From Icerya purchasi (Eukaryota; Arthropoda; Insecta; Hemiptera; Monophlebidae): a stretch of 64,000 nt of DNA. The stretch covers positions 308,464,734 to 308,528,733 of the forward strand of contig CM077115.1 of the NCBI GenBank assembly GCA_039619475.1, written 5' to 3'. The position numbers and the translations under genes were made by a program. Shown here piece by piece: positions 1 through 11,407 of the stretch (positions are counted from its first letter, which is position 1; every line of letters begins with the position of its first letter). The notes beneath the pieces were generated by a model. It worked only from the letters and a program-made list of their open reading frames with translations, ran no database searches and had not been told where the DNA came from.

Positions 1-480
1 AAAGAACTACGACAGCTATTCGCCGAAGAATAGACGAAAGTTATAGATGAATACACTTCCGAAATCATAATGGAAATCGATAGTACAAAATATATTGGTT
101 TTAATCGGTTTACCATTATCGACATAAGCAAAACCACGTTTCTTCTATCGTTTAACAAAACCTTCGAAGTTTGCAAAAAATTCAGAAAGGCCCGAAATTT
201 AATATGCTCTCTTACCTTTGCAACACAAATATAAAAAATTTTAAACCAACTTCTGAATTTGCACATTGTAGGAAATTTCTCACATAGCCAGATTTTCAAA
301 TTTCCAAATTCAAAGTTAGACCTTCGAAAAAACGCAAAGTTCAAAATTAGAGGAATTTTTTTTTTTTTTTTATCAAGGATCGCTATATACATAGGTGTAA
401 CGAAGGTTTTACCAAAAATTTTGAAGTTTGAAAAAACGCTTGACCAACGTGATATGCCACCACACTATTACAAGCCAACA
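1..480. other. No gene recognised (AT-rich)
   Basis: AT-rich sequence with short homopolymer runs, including a T run near 358-370. No coding similarity, splice-like exon or terminal repeat was recognised. Confidence 0.5.
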
Positions 481-485
481 TTATT

Positions 486-765
486 GGATAGCACGGTAGC
501 CTAGTAGTTAAGTTGCTTGGCCACCAACCCAGAGATGGGTTTTCGGAAAAGTTATCCCAGCTTGCATGCAAATTACTCCCAGGTATATAATATGAAATGA
601 ATTATTGGTTCTAGAAGTAGACTGGGTGAAAGTAAAGGCGGATCGCATAAGAAAAGAACCGGCATTGATTCTGTTTCATCAGACTCCATTAAGTGTATTA
701 TGAAAATCTCAATTTCCCAATCCATGAAACCTTATGAAGGGTCCATGGGATCTTTACTTTACTAG
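486..765 (+). mobile_element. Possible SINE with tRNA-like head
   Basis: The 5' part has an A-box-like string (TAGCCTAGTAGTTAAG, from 496) followed about 35 bases later by a weak B-box-like GGGTTTTCGGA. This is the layout of the internal Pol III promoter of tRNA-derived SINEs. The body continues to about 765 and is more GC-rich than its surroundings. No poly(A) tail or clear target duplication was found, so the right end is a guess. Confidence 0.4.
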
Positions 766-839
766 TCGATATTGCAACGTTAAATTACAAAATATTTGCT
801 TCGAATTTAGTTCTATGTAAAGTAAGTTAACTGAACATA

Positions 840-1905
840 CATACTTAATAGGCAGAAATAGGGATGCAAAAAGATCTAATAACAATAAGTAAATGGGCAC
901 ACGATAAAAGTCTAAGAATTAATGTAAAAAAGACTAATGGTACTACGTATGAAAAGGGACAGCTCTGATTTGTATTGTCCAAATATAATAATGCACTCAA
1001 ATGAATTTGCATACTCGATTAGGGAGGAAGAAGTGAATGTGAAATGAACAACTGTCAGAAATTAGACATAGTAACTCAGTATAAACATTTTCGGACAATA
1101 ATGATGGACCAAAACTTAAGATGGGACATACATATGGAATACATTGCAAAGAAAATATAGGGCAGTTTTACCAGCTTTATATACATTGAAGAAATATGCA
1201 ACAAATGAAATATTAAAAGTAGTTTATTATGCCCTAGTAGAGTCGAGGATCAAATATGGAATTCAGGCATAATGATGAGAAAAGCATACTTGGGGAAAAT
1301 AAATAAACTGCAAATTAAATGCTTGAAATTAATAGGAAATCCGTAAGGGGAGAAACCGATAGTGAAATAATTAAAAAAGAAAATGTAATGAGCATAAGAG
1401 GAATGTACTTATTACTGAAGATATGTGAATTCACATACCAGCAGAAAAGAAAATTGAATTGGAGGAAAGAATAAACACAGAATACGAGTTGAGGGAAAAA
1501 CTTTCGTTCCAACTGCCGTTAGCAAGAACATAGATTAGCAAACGGACAAATATATTATAACTCAGATGTTGAATAAAATACCCAAAAAGAAATAATAGCG
1601 AAAGAAAAAATAGGGAAAAGAAAAAGGAAAATAAAGGAATGGCTTCAGGAAGAAGAAAATATAAAAAAAATAAAATAACAAGGCGCAACAAAAAAACAGA
1701 AAAATTAAAAACCATTGAATATAGAAGATAGAAATAGAAAGTAAAAAGATAGATTAAGATTAGTTAAATATTACACGATTATGTATAAGTTAGTTTAAGA
1801 TGGTAAAGTGTTCAATAGGATAATTCGTCGACAAGCGTTTTAGCTTGACACGAAAGTTTTGTATGTAAAAAATAATAAATACATATTTTTCAAAAAACAA
1901 AAAAA
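840..1905 (+). mobile_element. Decayed non-LTR retrotransposon, RT 3' part
   Basis: Broken plus-strand frames read as the part of a non-LTR reverse transcriptase after the catalytic motif (for example 'ISKWAHDKSLRINVKKT' near 885-935), then a C-terminal LINE region. It matches the better preserved LINE at 41.3-43.7 kb segment for segment: there the equivalent motif reads 'VCKWAHDKKQLINAKKTK'. Many stops and frameshifts are present. The 3' end is A-rich with an AATAAA near 1876. It is 5'-truncated, as is usual for LINE insertions. Confidence 0.7.
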
Positions 1906-2690
1906 ATCAAGCATTACTTTTTTATTTTTTAATTTATTGTTTCCTTGTTAAATTCCACAATGTCATAGAAGGAAATCGTTTTTCTCCTTCTTATTTTCGT
2001 GATTTATTATAATTAAACTGAGAGAGAAGCGAAAATGTTTACCTATCCGAATCGGAAAAGGAATTTTTTAAACACCCGGAATAATACATAAAGCAGTTAC
2101 TTAGATAATAAAGTAACATCATGTAATACCGTTTTTAATGTAAATCGTATTCTGCGAATCCAATTTTAAATAAACTTCCGAGCAACAGTAGTCTAAAAAT
2201 CGTCTGTTTAATGATACACATAATTTATTTCCCTTCTCATCAGCTGCAATAAATACTACACTGTCTGTCTCCTAAAACAAGTAAAAATTACAAATGTAGA
2301 TCCATACCTGACAGTTAATACTTATAAAATGAATATCTTGATAGCAGACGAAAATAAGTGTAAAATAATTTACTTTAATAAATTGAAATGAATACTTCAA
2401 TTTAAAGAAACGTTTTATAGCCCATCATCAACTAACAATGCAGAGTTAACTCAAATAAAACTAAAGACACGCCACATGGAAATAATAGGACTACACATGT
2501 ACATATAGGAATATAATAGGCGGATGACAGAAGACTACAGTGCAGTTATTATAATGCAGATAAGGGTAATTTTAATTATCAATAAAAATGAAATTATTCA
2601 AAAAGAAACAGAAAATTTCTTAAAAGAAAATAATATTAAATTAATAAAAACAAATTACTAATAAAAAGAAATTAATGAAAGAAACAAATT
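1906..2690. other. No gene recognised
   Basis: AT-rich sequence with no supported reading frame. The last 200 bases are A-rich and might be decayed upstream sequence of the Penelope-like fragment that follows, but I could not align them. Confidence 0.4.
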
Positions 2691-2714
2691 GACAAATAAT
2701 ATTAAAAGTAAATT

Positions 2715-3035
2715 TTGAATGAATATAAATCCATAAGCACACCTATATTGAATTCAATAAAAATACATGAAAATGATTAACCGATAAGACCACTAATAAA
2801 TTATACCAGTACTCCTTCTTCTACAATATCAAAATTAATAAGTAAAATTATAAAAAATAATGCATTAATTAATAACAAATATACCATCAGGAACACAGGC
2901 AGGATGCCTTGGGGGAATTTAAAAAAAAAATCAATAATAACACAAAAATTAATTTCTTATGATATAACAAATTTGTATACAGATATACCCTATAACAATA
3001 TGATTAGAGTTCATACTGTTGTGTTATAGTTAATT
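2715..3035 (+). mobile_element. Penelope-like element RT remnant
   Basis: One plus-strand frame with a single stop reads 'SIKIHEND*PIRPLINYTS' and then 'LISYDITNLYTDIPYNNMI'. These resemble the Penelope-like RT signatures: the 'KIHK..PxRPIVS' block and motif A of the type 'SFDVxSLFTNVP'. Penelope-like RTs carry that second phrase instead of the F/LDxxxAFD of LINEs. The remnant is about 100 codons and frays afterwards. The GIY-YIG endonuclease and terminal repeats were not seen. Family call is by motif only. Confidence 0.65.
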
Positions 3036-3341
3036 GGCGTAAATGAAATAATTAAATACACAAAAAAAGCACAATGGTAGGTATATAATTTATAATATAA
3101 AATACAACTCCGACTAGTTTTAGCTTATACAGAATAACAAATTATTTAATAAAACTAATATCACACAATACTAACAATACCTTACATAATAATTTAATAG
3201 ATAATAAAAAGCTCGTCAGTTACAAATAACATAGATAAAAAAACATTCTTGGTATATACAAATTAACTCGTAATATACTTGCAAAAGAAATTATATAAGA
3301 AAAACTAAAAGATCATATATGAATAAAACATAGATATATAA

Positions 3342-3776
3342 TGTTCGATAAATAAGTATACGTTGTTTTCTTAAACCAACATTTAATTACGCAATAAAAC
3401 ATGAGCTCAGGCCTAGATTTAGGGGATGGCTAGGGGGCTGCAGCCCCGGGCCCTGCCTTATACAAGGGCCCTCAAAAGCTCCCACCTTCGACATGGATAG
3501 TTAAACGTGCAATAATAGATGTTTTTCCAAACATCTATATTGCATATAGAATATTAGTAACTATACAGATTACAAATTGTACGGCAGAAAGATCTTGTTG
3601 TTCGATATTAAAAAGAATAAAAAATATGTAGGTACAGATCAACCATGCCGGATGATAGATTATTGGCATTATCAAGATTAACGATTGAAACAGATTTTCT
3701 CCGTTCAGTAGATTTTATAATGATATTACACAAGAATTTTCCGAAAAAAACAAGAAAAAAATTCATTGTTTCAAAT

Positions 3777-3807
<31 letters not shown>

Positions 3808-4129
3808 TTTCTTTTGGCATCGAAAATTCTACCCATTATTTGTATATTTAATTTTGTTTACATTAATAATTATATGTTAATTCGTGAATTCAAAATAATA
3901 TAATTAAATTAAATTAAAGAAAATTTAGTTATTATATAAAACTGAAAATTTTATCACTTCCGAAAATTGGCCCCTAATATTTCCGCGGCCTTATCATACA
4001 CTTAATCCGGGTCTGCATGAGCTAGTAAATAATACAATCTTCAACACTCGCCTAAATCGTACATCTATAAACAAATATCTTACCAGTATTGTTTCACAAT
4101 TAAAGTAGAAATTGAATATTTACTTAACA
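3342..4129 (-). repeat. 3' LTR of the gypsy-type element, interrupted by a hAT-like element
   Basis: Without the 608-bp insertion and one copy of its duplication, this repeat is about 170 bp. It aligns with the right-hand copy over 'ACATCTATAAACAAA', 'AAAGTAGAAATT' and 'ATTTACTTAACA'. Ends are TG...CA. Confidence 0.75.
3408..4015. mobile_element. Non-autonomous hAT-like element, 608 bp
   Basis: Flanked by a perfect 8-bp direct repeat, CATGAGCT, at 3400-3407 and 4016-4023. Ends are CAGGCCTAGATTTAG and, reading inward from the right, CAGACCCGGATTAAG, a short imperfect inverted repeat starting CAG as in hAT elements. The other LTR copy has the uninterrupted site at 9680-9690 (CATGAGCTAG), which acts as an empty-site control. 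The interior holds a TA microsatellite (3778-3802) and no transposase. Confidence 0.85.
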
Positions 4130-4339
4130 TAATAAAAGTGTATCTTACAAACCTCTTTTTTTTTTCTCTTTTTTTTTTTTTCGCACAAAAATAAAATAAA
4201 AAAATATTTAGTTACAAAACCTAGTCTTCTTGCTATGCAGGCTTATGTCTGACTCCAACAGGACGTACTGGCACAGTTGCTGAATTACAAAGGATGGACC
4301 AAAACAACTATAACACTACTCTCCGCATAGGGAGTATGG

Positions 4340-6480
4340 ACGTTATCTAGCGGTCAAAAAACAAGTGAAACATGAAGTGTATTCTTTTTCCAACAACAGA
4401 ATAAGCGCCCATTATAGCAATACGAGCCGAGATATAGCTGTGTAAGCGAAGTGTAATTAAAATTCGCATACCGACTAAGAAAGCTGGGATTTCTCGAACG
4501 ATGTCCATCGGCAATAATTTCCTTTTGAACACAATAACGGATTGAACATCTTTGTTCGGTTTTTATGTCCATGTTATCGACTGATGAGTCCGCCATACAC
4601 ATATATCATAGTTTGTATGCGAATTTTAACTACACTTCGTTCACAAAACCATATCTCGGTTCGTATTATTAATCTTGCCACAGTCTATCTGGCGCGACAC
4701 TTTTTGTATTATAATTGACTTACCAACCTTCTGATATTCATAACACATATGGACAAAACTATTTACTTTTCGATCTATGCCTGGCCACCAACCTTGCCGC
4801 GAGGTTTTTCTTTCATTTTTAAAAATCACTGGATGACTTTCAAGCGCATTCTGGAGCATCTATTTGCGAAGAGAAATGGGAATTCCAATACGAGAGCAAT
4901 GTAAAAGGACACCGTTAACGACGCATAATTCATCAACTAATGCAGAATAAGGTTTCTCCACGACAGAACGATTCAAGTGAAGACAGTCGCGTACTAATTT
5001 CAATGTTTTATCCATTTTAATAGCATTTCGGATTTCTTTTAAATCCACGGCTCTTGGTGTTAACTCATCAATAAACATTACTAGATTTTGTATCGTTTTC
5101 TGTCATTATTTTATTAGTAGAAAGTAACCGTGACAATGGATCTGCAATACTCATGGTTTCCTTTCGCGTATAATACTCGATATTTGAAACCTTCAATTTG
5201 TAAAAGCCAGCCCTTCAATTTAGCACACGGTTCTGACCGTGGACCAAAAATTCTTTATACCAGATTAAATTCACGACCCCAACAAATGTATCTTTAACCT
5301 TTCGACAGCAAATACCAAAACTAGTGCTTCTTTTTCGGTTTACGAATATCGACGTTCAATAGGTAAAAGAGAACGTGGACTAACATAACGGATTATTCGA
5401 ACATGATCATTTTCCCGCTGAAGTAATACCGTTCCCAGACCGACAGGGCTTGTATCAGTCATTGCAATGGTTTTCAGCTCAAGATCCAATACGCTGAGAT
5501 GCGTTTCTTCAGGTAATAAAGATTTAACCTGAATGAATCTTTACTCTGCTTCTTCAGTCCGTACAAAAGGTAAAGAACGAGCAACTTTCTGAAGTAAGTC
5601 GAGTTCTGTGGAAAAATGTGGAACAAATCTCCCTAGGTACGATACAAGTCCAATGAAACTTATTAATTCTTCAGCTGTTCGAGGGGTGAGCGGAATTCTT
5701 TAATTGAACGTACTTTGTCGAGTGTTGGACGAATTGAATTGTTTCCGATGAAATATCCGAGAAAAGACAGTTTATTTTTACAAAATCGGCATTTACTTGC
5801 GTTGATTATTAAACTAACATTATTTAAGCACTGCAAGCACAGCTTTTAGATTTACCTCATGTCCTTCATCCGTACGGCCAACAACGAGCAACTCATCTAA
5901 ATAATCTAAAAATCCTACTTAAATCAGCCAAAATATTCTCTAAAATACGGTGAAACATCTCAGGTGCACTATTTAGTGCGAACATTAAACGTTTGTAACG
6001 AAAAAAAAACCCAATGCCTACCAACAGTTGTTATTTCTCCTTATTCTAATGCTAGCTCAATCTGATGATACGCCTGCTGAAGATCAATTTTGCTAAAGAG
6101 GTTTAGTGCAGGTGCAAGATCTTCAATTACAGGAATAGGATGTTTCTCATTCATAACCGTTTCATTAGCACGACGCTTATCCGCTAGCAAACGTATTCCA
6201 TTTTTTCCCATTTGGCACTGGAACGATGGGCGAAACCCCGTGGTGACGCCTCTTCAACGCGTTCGATAATGTCTAAACAAAGCAACTGATTAATCTGTTC
6301 TCCCGTGCGAGATCGTAACCCAAATGGTATTTTGTGGAATCGCTATATTACCGGAGTTACAGATTTATCTACTAGGATATGTGGTTGAAAATCGTTTAAT
6401 TTAGGCAATGCTTCTCCCGCTATTAACAGCTTTAACATATCCTTCCTTCATTGCCTTCAGTCCTACATGGAGGACTTGAA
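4340..6480 (-). pseudogene. Broken Ty3/gypsy pol (RT, RNase H, integrase N-terminus)
   Basis: Minus-strand frames with many stops and shifts follow pol order. An RT start near 6230-6060 reads like 'SPIVPVP', 'NEKHPIPVIEDL' and 'FSKIDLQQAYHQIELA'. The palm then continues ('RYKRLMFALNSAPEMFHRIL', near 6000-5930), followed by the RT-RNase H connection ('FLGYFIGNN'). An integrase N-terminal part lies in frames at 5078-4860 and 4859-4641, including 'GWWPGIDRKVNSFV', the usual WWPGID after the zinc-binding HHCC. The integrase core was not recognised downstream. This is a relic in mutational decay. Confidence 0.75.
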
Positions 6481-6869
6481 ATGCGTTTGCATTAATATTC
6501 GTTATTTCCGAGAGCGATAACATTCACGAATTTTATAAACAAAACGTATATACTTTAATTCGGCGAAATTAAAACATACTGTAAACGAAACTATCATTTT
6601 ACTTTTGTTTCATCCTCGTCGCCATTCTATAATGTTCGATAAATGAGTGCAAGGCCGTATCTGAGAGGGGGTTTTGAAGGTCCCACCACCCCCCGAAATG
6701 TCATCGAAATAATAACCGCTTGAATTAAATGGACCGGAATTCAGAATAAATTTATTTCTTTTCAATTTTTGACAAAAGAAAAGAAAATTGAAACTTTTAC
6801 GAATTCTATGAAAACGACTATTTTTTATTTGTTTTTAATCAAATATTGCATATACAATAATTGACTGCA

Positions 6870-9510
6870 AAGCTTTAATATACCATTTATCATCATCATC
6901 ATCATCATCTTCAGCTATTTTCAATCCATTGCTGCATGTAGCTCTCTCTCGAAGTTCCTTACATTGTTCCTTGTCTACCGCTTTGCTTGTCCAGTCTTTT
7001 TGAAACTTATTTATGTCGTTCACCTGACGTATTAGCGGTCTGCCTCTTTTACGTGTTCCGTTTGGCACCTACATTGTCATTCGCAAGGAGTGCTGGATGT
7101 CTTGCGAGATGACCAGCCCATCGCCATTTTGATTATTTTATCCGTTTGTACTACATCTTTTTTTCCTATGGTTTCCCTGATCCATTTATTTTCTTTTTTA
7201 TTCTTTAGAGTTATGCCAATCACTTTTCTTTCAATCCTCCCCTGTGCCGTTCTTAGCCTTTCCTCCATTGCCGCTGTGGCATTCCATGTTTCGCATCCAT
7301 AAGTCATCACTGATTGATTAAATGTTTTCCTTTTAAGACTTATAGGAATCTTTTTATTTTGTAAGATGTTCTTTAATTTACCACATGTCCTAGCATAGCC
7401 ATTTGTATTCTTCTCGTTATTTCCTCTTGTAATCTGTTGTCACCTTTTATAATCCATCCGAAATAATTAAATGATGGCAGTTCTTGCACTGTTATCTGAT
7501 CTATCGTAATATTACTATTTTGTGAGAGCTCATTTCATAGTGAGAGACAGTTTTTGCTATGTTGATTTTCAGACCTATTTTTTTGCTTCTTATATTAAGT
7601 TTTTGTACCATTTATTTTAGTTTATCTATATTTTCGCTAAGAAGCACTATGTCATCCGTATATCCGAGGTGGCTGAGATATGTTTGTTTAATTTTTAACC
7701 CCTTACTGTCCATTTTAATTTCTGAAATACCGATTGCAAGGCCGCAATGAATAGTTTCGGTGACATCGGACTCTCCTTGCCTAATGCTCTTGCATAGGTT
7801 AATTTCTGTTTCTACTGGACCAACATGTATGGTAGGTAGCCTTTGCGTTCTTATATATATGCCGTATAATTGAAACATATTCATTATTTACCCCGGCTGT
7901 TTCTTTAAGGTCGCCCTGTGTTAAAATAGAATCGAATGCTTTCTCATAGTCTATTAATAGCATGTATAATGGGCGTCGAAATTCGTTTTGTTTTTCTAGT
8001 ATTTATTTCATACGTAATGTATATGGTTTATCCATGCCTTTTCGGAAGCCTGTTTATTCTTTCGGCTGAAATCTGTCGAACTGTTCCGTTTATCCTTCCT
8101 GTAATGATTTTTGTTAACTATTTATAGAGATTTGAAAGAAGGCTAATGGTCTATAATTTTTTATTACCTTCTTATTCGCTTTTTTATGTAGTAGTATTAA
8201 TTGCACTTTGTTCCAGGCTTCCGGCATTGTCTGTTTTTAAATACACAAGTTAAAAAGGTTCCAGGCTCGAAGTTTTTTTTTTCTGTTGCTATTTTCAGTA
8301 CTTCCCCTTGGATTCCGTCTGGTTCTGCACTTTTACCGTTTTTTATACTTTTAATTGTAGCCATTACTTCTTCTTTTGATGTCTTATCTATTGGTTTGTC
8401 CTTAATGTTGTATTTGGCATCTGTGTCCGGCGTGCTTATCGTTTCATCATTATATAATTCTTGGTAATACTCCCGGATTATTTCTGCAATCTCTATTCTA
8501 CTTCTACGCTCAATGCCACTTCTGTCTTTTAGACCTATTATTTTATTATTCCCAATTTGTAAGTTTCTTCCTAATATTTTCATACTTCTGTTGTTTTTTA
8601 TTGTCTCTTCTATCCTCTTGTTATTGCGAGTTCTAATATCATCTCGTATACTTTTCCGTAAAGTTTTACATATTTCACTGTATTCTATCTATTCCGTATC
8701 CTGTTCCATATTCATCTGTCTTCTCTTTTGCATCAGATCCTTAGTGTTTTGTGATATTTTGGTTGATTTAGCTTGTTTTGATATCTTGACTTCCAATATT
8801 TCTGTCACCAGAGCACTCAATTCGTCTACATCTCGTGTCTCTTTTTGAAGACGAGTAATATTTTTCTCTATTTGTCTTTTAATTTCCAATTTGTTCTCCT
8901 TCAAGTTTATATTGGGTCTTTTGCCTCTTCTGATTGCTTTAATACGTTCCCATCTTTTATTGATGGTAATTCTTGCCCTCAGTAATTTATGATCACTTCC
9001 TCTATTAAATGATACTACTGTTCCTACATCCTTTACTATCTCTTCATTTTTTGCCAAAATAAAATCTATTTCGTTTTTTGTGGTCCAATTTGGACTGCGA
9101 CTGATCCATTTGGTTTTCTGCTTTTTAAAATAAGTATTCATGATATAGAGTTTATTTTCTCTTGAAAATCTTAACAATCTGTCTCCTCGTTCATTTCTAG
9201 TTCCTAATCCATGATTTCCGACAAAAGCCTCATTATTTAGTTTACCTATAATATTTTCGCATTCCAATCTCCCATGACCACGACATATCGCTCCTCTGAA
9301 CGTTCCACTGTATTTTCCAGGTATTCGTAAAAATCTTCTACCAAATCTTCTTCTGAATGTTTTGTTGGAGCATATATTTGCACAATTTTGAATTTTTCCT
9401 TCTTGTTAATCTGTACCATTAGTTTCGCAATTCTATCATTGACAGCTCTGCACTGAATTATTTGGTCAGCTATATCCTTGTTTATCAGGAATCCAACTCC
9501 ATAAATAAAT
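6870..9510 (-). mobile_element. RTE-like LINE, endonuclease plus RT, frame-broken
   Basis: Minus-strand order is intact. First come endonuclease segments (9500-9250: 'GVGFLINKDIADQIIQCRAV', 'IVQIYAPT', 'YVVVMGDWNAK'; then 9267-8689 with 'NEIDFILAKNEE' and 'RGSDHKLLRARI'). A linker and the RT start follow (8583-8197), then RT motif C as 'YTDDIVLL' (about 7645; usual YADD or FADD). The C-terminal region 7310-7077 has 'TYGCETW' and 7068-6835 has 'GTRKRGRPLI'. It ends in a GAT-type repeat tail (6893-6910), a hallmark of RTE-type LINEs. Several frameshifts make it inactive. Confidence 0.85.
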
Positions 9511-9538
9511 ATATTTCATAATAATATACGCACACACA

Positions 9539-9540
<2 letters not shown>

Positions 9541-9579
<39 letters not shown>
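9541..9579. repeat. (TA)n microsatellite
   Basis: An uninterrupted run of about 19 TA units next to the 5' end of the LINE, preceded by an ACAC run. Confidence 0.9.
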
Positions 9580-9582
<3 letters not shown>

Positions 9583-9811
9583 AAAATATCTTTGTAACCC
9601 CTCCCGAAATTTTGGTCTAGATACGGCCCTGAATAAGTGTACATTATTTAATTAAACGCAACATTTAATTACACAATAAAACATGAGCTAGTAAAAAAAA
9701 ACACTCGCGTAAATTGTACATCTATAAACAAACATAGACATTCCGCCATCATTCCCTTACCAGTGTTGTTCCACAACCAAAGTAGAAATTACGTATTTAC
9801 TTAACATATTA

Positions 9812-10500
9812 CAATAGAGAGCATATATACGCCCATAGATACGAATATATTGAAAAATCTAATTATAAATAAACATAATGTTAATAATAGTATCTATAGA
9901 TAAAGATTTAGAAATAATTAAGATAATCAAAAGTGAGAAAGTGCTTTTTTTTTTGTAGAGAGTTATTATATTAATAAATACGAAGATAATTTATTAAATA
10001 TACTGTTGCCTAATCAAAATTCATTATTTAATATTTAAAAATTTACATTGCATTTATTCGTTTATTTTCTTTTTTATTTCACCATTTATTGTTTAATTCA
10101 TTACATTTATCTAAGTATAACATATAATTTAATTATTTTACACATCGACTACCGCTTTAATAGGCAGCGAATATTTTTATATTAATTGTATTTTTATATT
10201 TATATGTTTTAATAAAATTTTATCTCTCAAAAATGTCTGTCGCGGCGAACATTTAAAAAAATTTACACGTTAACAATAAATTGTCTTAGTCAAAACAAAA
10301 TCGAAAGTTATGAACTAAAATCATGGAGTTTTTGACACTTTATGAAACAAAATTAGCCGGTTACCTTAAAAGAGTTGTAACTGATCGTAAAGGCAATCGT
10401 CCTGTCGTCACAGATAACATCATCCTCTGACGAAAAGAGCGCAGTATTGAAAGGAAGCTACAGATTGAAGCGAGGGAAAGAGTAGCAGAGTTTATTTATC
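9812..10500. other. No gene recognised
   Basis: AT-rich sequence between the gypsy-type relic and the DUF4817 transposase relic. Part of 10240-10500 may be non-coding sequence of the latter, but no inverted ends were identified. Confidence 0.4.
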
Positions 10501-10519
10501 ACGTAAGCGAATAATGGAA

Positions 10520-11042
10520 ACGATAACAAAACAACGAAATGAAAGAATTTCCTGGATCCAGAAATCGTAAGGAAGATTAGGTCGACCAGACGCATGAAAG
10601 AATCGGTTATTAGGAAGCGTAATACGATCGAAATCTTAACTGTAATCTTTTACGGGTCTAGTTGAATTTGTGACAAATTGATCCATCTTGCTAAAATCAT
10701 GTGTTACGATTGTAACCAGCAAATTTCAATAGCTTCGGTGCCGAGAACTGCCGTAACATGTTCACATACTTAGAACAATTAACAGTGACCGTGTACGGCC
10801 GCGAGAATCTTCTAAAAAATAGAGGTCAATGATTCCTTTTGCTGAAATTTCAGCCCATACAGTTCCTATAGGTGAATGAAGTGGGTTCTCATGTTTAGCT
10901 TTAGGATTTTCGTCGCTCCAATATCTGCATTTCTGTTTGTTAACATGCCCGTTGAGGTGGAAATGGGCTTTGGCGGAAAACAAGACGTTGTCAAAATTAC
11001 TAAATCAATCCGACGTTGTTTCAATATTCGATTTGCATAAAT
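10520..11042 (-). pseudogene. Tc1/mariner-IS630-like transposase (DUF4817 type), C-terminal half
   Basis: Minus-strand frame 10983-10764 reads 'AHFHLNGHVNKQKCRYW', 'TVWAEISAKGIIDLYFLED' and 'SRGRT'. Frames below it read 'YVNMLRQF', 'AGYNRNT' and 'QDGSICH'. These match the catalytic half of the transposases abundant in hemipterans (usual motifs SDEAHFHLNG and QQDGAxxH). The first catalytic Asp context is SAKAHF instead of SDEAHF, so a DDE residue is lost. The N-terminal half lies 7.3 kb away (18330-18903). Removing the insertion 11052-18329 and one 9-bp copy makes the frame run on as '...QELTPND...' into '...NRILKQ...', as expected for this family. Confidence 0.8.
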
Positions 11043-11051
11043 TTATATATC

Positions 11052-11407
11052 TTCTTCTTCTTTGGTCGTAATCCCCCGAAGGAATGTCGTGACCATTACA
11101 CTATAGCATCTTCAATTTTTTTTCGCCATTGTGTTCGATCCTCCACCATCCATTTACATTCGATAATTGATTCCTCCTTTAATATATTTCTAATTATATC
11201 CGTCCATTTAGTGTTTAATCTTCCTCTTGGGCGTGTTCCCTGCACTTTCTCATCAATTATTAATTGTAGCATGAAGTGTTCGTTACGCATAATAGTATGG
11301 CCAAAGAACCTCAATATACTTAATGAAACATCGCCGGATAATCTACGCTTAATGTCGAGTGTGTGTGGAAGCATTCGCTTGCTTTGCTGTCCAGGGTATC
11401 CGTAACA
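11052..11407 (-). mobile_element. LINE 3' part (split by the 6.25-kb element)
   Basis: Minus-strand frame 11374-11096 reads 'TLDIKRRLSGDVSLSILRFF', then 'GHTIMRNEHFMLQLIIDEKV' and 'GTRPRGRLNTKWTDII'. This is the C-terminal region typical of RTE-like LINEs. It ends in a GAA-repeat tail at 11062-11052. The LINE's target duplication, TTATATATC, lies at 11043-11051 and again at 18330-18338. It joins to 17671-18329 once the inserted element is removed. Confidence 0.85.

Larger units (their letters stand above)
6650..9631. mobile_element. hAT-like element, expanded by a LINE insertion
   Basis: The ends CAAGGCCGTATCTGAGA (left) and CAGGGCCGTATCTAGAC (right, reading inward) form an inverted repeat. 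They are flanked by AATGAGTG (6642-6649) and AATAAGTG (9632-9639), an 8-bp duplication with one change. Most of the interior is a minus-strand LINE (about 6870-9510), so the element proper was probably only about 300 bp. Its ends resemble those at 19578-19986 and 22744-23148, which suggests one related family. Confidence 0.7.
3342..9806 (-). mobile_element. Ty3/gypsy-type LTR retrotransposon, decayed, with nested insertions
   Basis: Two copies of a ~170-185 bp repeat, each interrupted by a different insertion, flank broken minus-strand pol. On the minus strand the repeats begin TGTTAAGTAAAT and end CGAACA (TG...CA). The 5-bp flanks are TATAA (3337-3341) and TATTA (9807-9811), a 4/5 match as expected for an old target duplication. 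Inside the 5' LTR (the right-hand copy) the minus strand reads TGGCGACGAGGATG (6624-6611), placed where a primer-binding site should be. A purine-rich stretch lies inside the 3' LTR (around 4150-4185). The element cannot be active. Confidence 0.8.
6633..9806 (-). repeat. 5' LTR of the gypsy-type element, interrupted by a hAT-like element that carries a LINE
   Basis: About 180 bp of LTR sequence in two parts: 6633-6649 and 9632-9806. It aligns with the left copy, including 'AACATTTAATTAC.CAATAAAACATGAGCT'. Ends are TG...CA. Confidence 0.7.
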
